Source: Flavobacterium hydatis (GTDB lineage: Bacteria > Bacteroidota > Bacteroidia > Flavobacteriales > Flavobacteriaceae). Taken from it: a stretch of 64,000 nt of DNA. The position numbers were made by a program, and so were the translations under genes. Under the pieces are notes generated by a model. The model did no database searches and was not told the origin of the DNA. It saw nothing but the letters and a program-made list of their open reading frames with translations. The stretch lies in NCBI RefSeq assembly GCF_000737695.1, contig NZ_JPRM01000024.1, positions 1 through 64,000 of the forward strand, written 5' to 3'. Below, piece by piece: positions 58,547 through 64,000 of the stretch; position 1 is the first letter of the stretch; every line of letters begins with the position of its first letter.

Positions 58547-60631
58547 ATGATACTAAATATTAACGAAAACAAGAAAATTAGATTTTGTTTTTTTATACTC
58601 TTTACTCTTTTGTTAGGATTTCCTGCTGCGATTACAGCACAGGAAAAGCAACTAGCACGTTTATCGACTGATATAAAAATGCAAGCTGAAAGCAGTGAAT
58701 ATATACCTTTAGTTGGAGGTACAAAAGTAACGCCTCTTTCTTCTGACGAAGGTATTAGTGGCGCATTACCTATAGGATTTACGTTTAATACAGGTAGAGA
58801 TGAGCATAATACTTTTTATGTAAGTTCAAACGGTACTCTTACTTTCAAAACAAGTAGCAGGGCACATACGGCTCCTGTAGGGACTTCCTTAATCTTAGCA
58901 CCTTTAATGGCTGATCTACATGGCTCTGGCGGTAGTTTTTCGTATAAAACAACTGGTGATGCCCCTAATAGGGTACTTACGGCAGAGTGGCATTCTTGGA
59001 GATGGTATTATACTCCTGTAAATTCAATAAGTTTTCAGGTAAAACTGTATGAAGGAACTAACGTTATAGAATACATATACGATCAGGGAGTCGCTATGGC
59101 AACGAATTATGAGACCGCAATTGGTTTTTATTATGGTGGAGAAGAAATGTACGGTGAAAAAGGAGCACAATTGTGGCTTACTGATTTTGGAACCAATCCT
59201 GGAACTTCAGAAACTTTTGTAAAACCTATTACTAATCGCCCGGCAAGTGGGCAGCTGTATCGTTTCATAAATAAAAGTACCATTATTGGTTATTTTGGAC
59301 AAACCGTTATTAATGCTCCTGGTGGTACAAATGCTAATGATGGAATCAGGCTTAATATTTCTGGAGCAGGAAATATGCAGATTATAAGGAAGGGTATTGG
59401 TCAAATATATTCTATAGGTGATTTAGTATTAACAGGTACAACAAAGCCATTTGATATCGTTAGTGGTACGCATGGATTAGCACTTTCTATAGGGAGAGAC
59501 ATTTTTAAAAGCGGAACTTTAAAACCTTTAGGGGCTGTAGGAGTTAAAAATCTAGTTCCTATTACCAGTACACAACAGTCGCTTATCGAATCGACTCCTG
59601 GGCATTTTGAGAACACAATTAAAATGAAGGCAGAGAAAAATGGACTAACTTATTTATTAGATGTGAAATACACCTACGATTATCCTAATCCATATATTAT
59701 TATAGATTATATCGTTACAATTCCTGCAGGTAATACTGAAAAAATACAGTTAGCACATGCCTGGGACACTTATTTAAGTGGAGGAGATACAGGGCCGGGA
59801 TTTGTTAAAGGAACTGCTCCGAATTTAGTAATGGGGGTATTTAAACAGGCTTCATCTTCATACGAAGCCTTTCAATATAAAAGCGGTGTACCATGGTCTG
59901 GTTACCATTCAGCGCATTTTAATATGCTTAATAGTCAATTGAATAGATCAGAAGCTACTTACATGACTTACGGTAATGTAATTGATTCAAATCCCGCTAC
60001 AGATAACGGTATTGGTATTTCTATGAACTTTGGTACAACTCCAGGTACTTTTAATAGTGAAAATGCTTTAATTTTTGCCTGTGAGGCAGGAGATGATGCA
60101 CCAGTTTTAACCAGTTCAACAGTAAAACCATGTACAGGAACTTCGTTTAACCTAAACAGTTATCTAGGTTCACAGCCACCATTAGGATCTGTAATACAAT
60201 GGAAAAATGCGTCAGGAGTAGTAGTTCCAGATCCTACAGATGTTACTGTGGCGGGAAAATATACCGTATCTTTTTTCTCTGATCTTTACGGATGTTCTTC
60301 TCCAAGTGCAACGCTTACTGTTACGTTTGATGCAACTTGTGCAGTTTGTTACAAACCAGCCATTACAGCAGGTACAGCAGCTCCTATAAAAACTATTATA
60401 TCAACATTAGACAGGACAATTACACCTCGTGACTATGCCGATGCAAGAACCGGAAGTTTGATATTAGAGTCTAAAGAAAAAGGGTTAGTATTAACAAGAA
60501 TAGCATCTCCAGAAACTGCAATTACAGCACCTGTAGAAGGAATGATTGTTTATGATACTATAAATAAAGTTATTAAATTATATAATGGTACAACTTGGAA
60601 AGCTATGACTCAACAAGCATGTCCTGATTAA
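58547..60631 (+). CDS. Secreted 694-residue protein with Ig-like repeat and shared C-terminal module
   Basis: The signal peptide (ending PAAITAQ) is followed by a large beta-rich region with a GFTFNTGRDEHNTFYVSSNG segment reminiscent of secreted beta-propeller or lectin-like domains. Near residues 520-605 an Ig-like repeat precedes a Cys-containing segment (YGCSSPSATLTVTFDATC). The C-terminus carries a module found in the neighbouring genes: GSLILESKEKGLVLTRIA, then GMIVYDTINKVIKLYNGTTW. There is no T9SS sorting domain at the very end, so how it stays attached is unclear. It is under a surface-regulon promoter and is followed after 60 bases by a related short gene. Confidence 0.65.
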   Translation: MILNINENKKIRFCFFILFTLLLGFPAAITAQEKQLARLSTDIKMQAESSEYIPLVGGTKVTPLSSDEGISGALPIGFTFNTGRDEHNTFYVSSNGTLTFKTSSRAHTAPVGTSLILAPLMADLHGSGGSFSYKTTGDAPNRVLTAEWHSWRWYYTPVNSISFQVKLYEGTNVIEYIYDQGVAMATNYETAIGFYYGGEEMYGEKGAQLWLTDFGTNPGTSETFVKPITNRPASGQLYRFINKSTIIGYFGQTVINAPGGTNANDGIRLNISGAGNMQIIRKGIGQIYSIGDLVLTGTTKPFDIVSGTHGLALSIGRDIFKSGTLKPLGAVGVKNLVPITSTQQSLIESTPGHFENTIKMKAEKNGLTYLLDVKYTYDYPNPYIIIDYIVTIPAGNTEKIQLAHAWDTYLSGGDTGPGFVKGTAPNLVMGVFKQASSSYEAFQYKSGVPWSGYHSAHFNMLNSQLNRSEATYMTYGNVIDSNPATDNGIGISMNFGTTPGTFNSENALIFACEAGDDAPVLTSSTVKPCTGTSFNLNSYLGSQPPLGSVIQWKNASGVVVPDPTDVTVAGKYTVSFFSDLYGCSSPSATLTVTFDATCAVCYKPAITAGTAAPIKTIISTLDRTITPRDYADARTGSLILESKEKGLVLTRIASPETAITAPVEGMIVYDTINKVIKLYNGTTWKAMTQQACPD

Positions 60632-60691
60632 AAAATAGATTTATTCTCGTAAAAGGAATAAAATTTAATTGAACAATAAAGACGAATTATC

Positions 60692-61201
60692 ATGAAAAAA
60701 ATCAAATTTATAATAGGTGTATTTTTTATTGTATTGTCAGTAAATGCACAAGCCGTTATAGGAAAAACATCTCCACAAGGTTCAGGAATTGTTGATTTTA
60801 ATACCGCAGATAAATCTGGTATTGTATTACCGTGGGTAACAGCATTGCCTACAGGTACAGCACTGGCGGGAGGCGTAATGTTGTTTGATGCTAACCTGAA
60901 AAAAGTAGTATATTATAACGAAACAAACTGGGTAGATTTATCCAGACGCACAGGTTCTGTTGATTTATCCATTCAGGCATCAGTACCCGAAGCAGCAACA
61001 AAAGGAACCGTAATTGGGGCTGAAAGTAGCAGCGTAGATGGAGTTCTTGTTTTAGAATCATCAAATAAAGCCTTGATTCTGCCAAGACTAGCTTCGCCAC
61101 ATCTCAATATTATAAAACCTATGCCGGGCACAATTTGTTATGACACAAATAAAAAGATGGTTTGTATCTATAATGGAAGTGAATGGACATTCTGGAAATA
61201 G
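60692..61201 (+). CDS. Small secreted protein made of shared surface module
   Basis: The 169-residue protein has a signal peptide (ending SVNAQ) and then two related copies of the module in the preceding gene: GSGIVDFNTADKSGIVLPWV / GGVMLFDANLKKVVYYNETNW and VDGVLVLESSNKALILPRLA / GTICYDTNKKMVCIYNGSEW. It seems to consist of little else. It is 60 bases downstream of the 694-residue gene, so the two are probably co-transcribed and act together at the surface. No sorting domain is present. Function is unknown. Confidence 0.6.
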   Translation: MKKIKFIIGVFFIVLSVNAQAVIGKTSPQGSGIVDFNTADKSGIVLPWVTALPTGTALAGGVMLFDANLKKVVYYNETNWVDLSRRTGSVDLSIQASVPEAATKGTVIGAESSSVDGVLVLESSNKALILPRLASPHLNIIKPMPGTICYDTNKKMVCIYNGSEWTFWK

Positions 61202-61243
61202 ATAATAAAAAATTGTTGTATCTATTGTATAACATGAAATAGT

Positions 61244-61272
61244 AAAAATCCCCTTTTCAGGGGATTTTTTTT
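61244..61272 (+). terminator. Strong terminator after the surface-protein cluster
   Basis: AAAAATCCCC (61244-61253) pairs with GGGGATTTTT (61260-61269), then Ts. It ends the surface-protein region. Confidence 0.85.
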
Positions 61273-61340
61273 GCATTAAAATTTCATCACACAGTTTAAA
61301 GCTGGAGTTTTCCCTATCTTTGCAATTCTAAAAATACCTC

Positions 61341-62522
61341 ATGAATTCCCCTGTAAAAGCCGTTCATCCGATCTATAATCTTCAGTTCGGATTAGTATGT
61401 TTAAGTTCTTTACTCTTTTCTGCTAGTTTTAATATGCTAATTCCTGAACTCCCAGAATATTTGAGCAATATGGGTGGGGCAGAGTATAAGGGATTAATTG
61501 TTGCGCTTTTTACATTAACAGCAGGAATTTCAAGACCGTTCAGTGGTCGATTAACCGATACATTAGGAAGAGTTCCCGTTATGGCAGTCGGATCTATTGT
61601 ATGTTTTGTTTGTGGTATTCTATATCCAGTTTTAGGAACCGTTTCTGGATTCTTATTCCTACGATTAATACACGGATTTTCTACAGGATTTAAACCTACA
61701 GCAACAGCAGCTTATGTAGCCGATATTGTACCTAGAGAACGCTGGGGAGAAGCTTTAGGCTTACACGGACTTTGTTTTTCTATCGGGATGGCTTTAGGGC
61801 CAGCCATTGGTAGTACGATTAAAATATACTCCTCTATGAATATGCTTTTTTATGCATCTTCAGTTTTTGCACTTTTATCTATTCTAATTTTAATGAATAT
61901 GAAAGAAACACTACAATACAAACAGCGTTTTAGTTTACATATCCTAAAAATTTCAAGAAAAGATATTATTGCAGTCGAGGTTTTGCCAGCAGCAATTGTA
62001 ACCTTTCTTTCTTATATGGCTTATGGTGTAATACTCACATTAATTCCAGATTGGAGTCAGCATTTAGGGATAACCAATAAAGGATTGTTTTTTATGGTCT
62101 TTACGATTACTTCGGTAATAATTCGTTTTGGAGCAGGAAAAGCATCCGATAAATACGGTCGTTTACATCTTATAGGAATCGGACTTTTCTTTTTAATAAT
62201 ATCACTAATCATTGTTGGATTTTCAACCTCTATAACCGGACTTTTAGTTGGTGCAGCACTTTATGGAGTTTCCACAGGAATTGTTTCGCCAGCGCTAAAC
62301 GCCTGGACAGTCGATATGAGTTTCCCCGATCATCGAGGTAAAGCCATGGCAACAATGTACATCGCCCTTGAGGCAGGAATTGGTCTTGGTGCACTTATCG
62401 CAGGATGGATGTATCAGGATGTAATTGCAAAAATTCCGATGCTTATGTATGCCAGTGCATCAATGGTTTTTCTTGCTCTTGGTTATGTTTGGATGCGATT
62501 GCGAAAAACGGAAAAAGCCTAA
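61341..62522 (+). CDS. MFS transporter, 12 transmembrane segments
   Basis: The 393-residue protein shows 12 hydrophobic segments. Motif A between helices 2 and 3 reads SRPFSGRLTDTLGRVPVM and the matching motif in the second half reads GAGKASDKYGRLHLIG, as in proton-driven export or sugar/phosphate carriers. The size and the central DWSQHLGITNKG loop are common in Bacteroidota MFS proteins annotated as drug or arabinose efflux. It is a single gene between terminators; the substrate cannot be inferred from neighbours. The start codon ATG at 61341 is chosen because it lies just before the first membrane helix. Confidence 0.8.
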   Translation: MNSPVKAVHPIYNLQFGLVCLSSLLFSASFNMLIPELPEYLSNMGGAEYKGLIVALFTLTAGISRPFSGRLTDTLGRVPVMAVGSIVCFVCGILYPVLGTVSGFLFLRLIHGFSTGFKPTATAAYVADIVPRERWGEALGLHGLCFSIGMALGPAIGSTIKIYSSMNMLFYASSVFALLSILILMNMKETLQYKQRFSLHILKISRKDIIAVEVLPAAIVTFLSYMAYGVILTLIPDWSQHLGITNKGLFFMVFTITSVIIRFGAGKASDKYGRLHLIGIGLFFLIISLIIVGFSTSITGLLVGAALYGVSTGIVSPALNAWTVDMSFPDHRGKAMATMYIALEAGIGLGALIAGWMYQDVIAKIPMLMYASASMVFLALGYVWMRLRKTEKA

Positions 62523-62738
62523 CTTTTTTCATAACAGCAAATAGTACTTACAACACGTTGTGTTTTATCATTTTTCATTTCTTCGATTTTATCGAGGTTT
62601 ATTTTCATGCTTCATAAATTTCATCAAACTCTTATTATTTATTCAGAAAAAGATGTTAATGATAATTTAATGACCTAAATAACTGCAATTATTTTCTAGT
62701 ATTTACAATATATTTACTTCGCAAAAAACTAAACCAAA

Positions 62739-64000
62739 ATGAAAAAAATCCGTTTATCATTATTACTTACGTTAGCCAATCTATCTGTTATTTTATCCCA
62801 AACACCCCAACAAGAACTGTTTGATACTCCCGAAAAAACTGCAGGTGTACACTATGCTTATCCAGACAAAGATATTGTAGCTTATACAAAAGTACCAAAA
62901 GGCTATGAAGCCTTTTATATAAGTCATTTTGGGCGACATGGTTCACGTTATTTAATAAATGATGCCGAATATAAAGATGTTATCAATCTGTTTGAAGATG
63001 CTAATAAAAGCGGAGCTTTATCAGATTTAGGCAAAGACGCCTTAAAACGATTGCAACAACTTTGGACAGAAGTAGAGTTTAGAGGCGGAGAACTTTCTCC
63101 TTTAGGACAAAGAGAACAAAGAGGTATTGCAGAACGTATGTATAACCATTATCCAAAAGTTTTTACAAAAGATGCCCAAATAGAAGCTAATGCCACAACA
63201 GTACTACGAGTTGTATTAAGTATGGATGCTTTTTGCGAACGCATAAAAGAGTTTAACCCAAACCTACAAATCTCTCGAAATGCAGGTATCAAATGGCAAC
63301 AATACCTAAACTATCATACAAAAGAAGCAATTGCTTTTAGATCTGCCAAAGACACATGGAAAGAAGAGTTCCTGAAATTTGAAACCAAACATACAAACCC
63401 AGATCGTTTAATAAATTCGTTATTTTCTGATAACGACTATATCATCAAGAAAGTAAATCCTGATGATCTCATGAAAAAATTATTTGCCATAGCAGGAGGG
63501 ATGCAAAATACAGAAACAAAATTATCCTTTTATGATTTATTCGAAAAACAAGAATTGTTTGATTTATGGCAAACTAACAACTATCGTTTATATGTAAATG
63601 ATGCAAACTCGGCTCTTAATAACGGAATTATGTTTGAGAATCAAAAGCCTACTCTAAAAAATATCTTAGAAAATGCTAATAAAATAATTGCATCCAAAGG
63701 AAAAGGAGCGACACTACGTTTTGCGCATGATGGTAATATAATTCCGCTTGCAATGTTACTTCATTTAGACGGAAGTTATAATAGCGTTGCTGATCCTAAC
63801 AAGTTTTACGAAGCTTGGAGCAGCTTTAAAGTAGCGCCTATGGCTGGAAACATACAAATTGTATTCTTCAGAAAACCAAAATCTGATGATGTTCTTGTAA
63901 AATTCCTTCTACACGAAAAAGAAATACTCGTTCCGACTATACAAACAGATAAAGCACCTTATTATCATTGGAAAGATGTAAAAGCTTATTATAACAGTTT
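62739..64000 (+). CDS. Histidine acid phosphatase (MINPP-like), cut by the window edge
   Basis: The frame starts at ATG 62739 and stays open to the end of the window (420 complete codons), so it is incomplete at the 3' side. A signal peptide (ending SVILSQ) is followed by the histidine acid phosphatase motif SHFGRHGSR with the phosphohistidine His 67. The second catalytic motif RFAHDGN places a His at 330, the pattern of branch-2 histidine acid phosphatases related to multiple inositol polyphosphate phosphatase. Members in Bacteroidota cleave phytate or other organic phosphates in the periplasm or outside. The neighbouring MFS gene points the same way, but no operon is implied by spacing (216 bases). 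Confidence 0.8.
   Translation, partial: MKKIRLSLLLTLANLSVILSQTPQQELFDTPEKTAGVHYAYPDKDIVAYTKVPKGYEAFYISHFGRHGSRYLINDAEYKDVINLFEDANKSGALSDLGKDALKRLQQLWTEVEFRGGELSPLGQREQRGIAERMYNHYPKVFTKDAQIEANATTVLRVVLSMDAFCERIKEFNPNLQISRNAGIKWQQYLNYHTKEAIAFRSAKDTWKEEFLKFETKHTNPDRLINSLFSDNDYIIKKVNPDDLMKKLFAIAGGMQNTETKLSFYDLFEKQELFDLWQTNNYRLYVNDANSALNNGIMFENQKPTLKNILENANKIIASKGKGATLRFAHDGNIIPLAMLLHLDGSYNSVADPNKFYEAWSSFKVAPMAGNIQIVFFRKPKSDDVLVKFLLHEKEILVPTIQTDKAPYYHWKDVKAYYNS

Noticed and set aside
1..64000. tRNA, rRNA, integrase or transposase genes
   Set aside because: None was recognised; no CCA-ended cloverleaf or transposase motif was seen, so there is no direct evidence for an integrated island.

Overview
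The window is AT-rich DNA (roughly one third G+C by eye) from a member of the Bacteroidota, most likely a Flavobacterium or close relative. The evidence is type IX secretion (T9SS) cargo with sorting domains, a PorP/SprF-family protein, a gliding-motility C-terminal domain, Bacteroidota-type promoters (TAnnTTTG at about -7), almost no Shine-Dalgarno sequences, and short intergenic palindromes of kinds common in flavobacteria. I see no rRNA, tRNA, CRISPR array, transposase or phage gene.

Layout. 1-480: non-coding, with a perfect hairpin and a possible structured RNA. 484-4958: a same-strand run of a beta-helix lipoprotein, a T9SS cargo protein, an unrecognised lipoprotein and an S41 protease lipoprotein. 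5099-7647: two unknown proteins and an orphan sensor kinase. 7695-14739 (minus strand): two pilin-like proteins, a PapD-like chaperone, a two-domain tip-like protein and a large beta-barrel protein built like an usher, with an AraC regulator upstream. This looks like a chaperone-usher pilus system that differs from the classical one. 15045-22126: a DUF2490 protein, a Gly/Asn-rich secreted protein, a DUF4377/META protein behind a good sigma-54 promoter, a GreA/B-like factor, and a MocR regulator (with Arg at the PLP-lysine position) divergent from a TonB-dependent receptor.

22453-40028 is a metal-homeostasis region: two regulators that fuse a CxxC heavy-metal domain to an AraC helix-turn-helix, a CopA copper ATPase, an RND/MFP/TolC efflux system with an MFS pump, two small HMA proteins, a DUF2652 protein, a Fur-family regulator, a His-rich Zn/Cd-type ATPase and a metal-binding lipoprotein. 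Six promoters here carry the same upstream box (GTAAATNTCAYAAATCAAA), always with its first G exactly 63 nt before the last G of the -7 TTTG. This defines a putative regulon, for which the HMA-AraC proteins are the obvious candidate activators.

40168-45443 (minus strand): a choloylglycine-hydrolase-like enzyme, a glutamate-cysteine-ligase/amidoligase-like protein, a papain/NlpC-like Cys-His protein and an LpxR-like lipid A deacylase. 45740-50390: two tandem pairs of AraC-type regulators, a duplicated cassette, with a 78-residue ORF between them. 50667-61201: PorP/SprF, a PD40-OmpA lipoprotein-like partner, a 925-residue repeat protein, a gliding-motility C-terminal protein and two further secreted proteins. 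Four promoters in 47.8-58.4 kb share a second strict architecture, GATTTTA-N11-GGYAGT-N20-TAnnTTTG, which links the AraC cluster to the secreted surface proteins. The window ends with an MFS transporter and a histidine acid phosphatase cut by the window edge.

The most novel-looking items are the usher-like pilus locus and the two fixed-spacing promoter families. All are read directly from the sequence; the regulators and functions assigned to them are inference.
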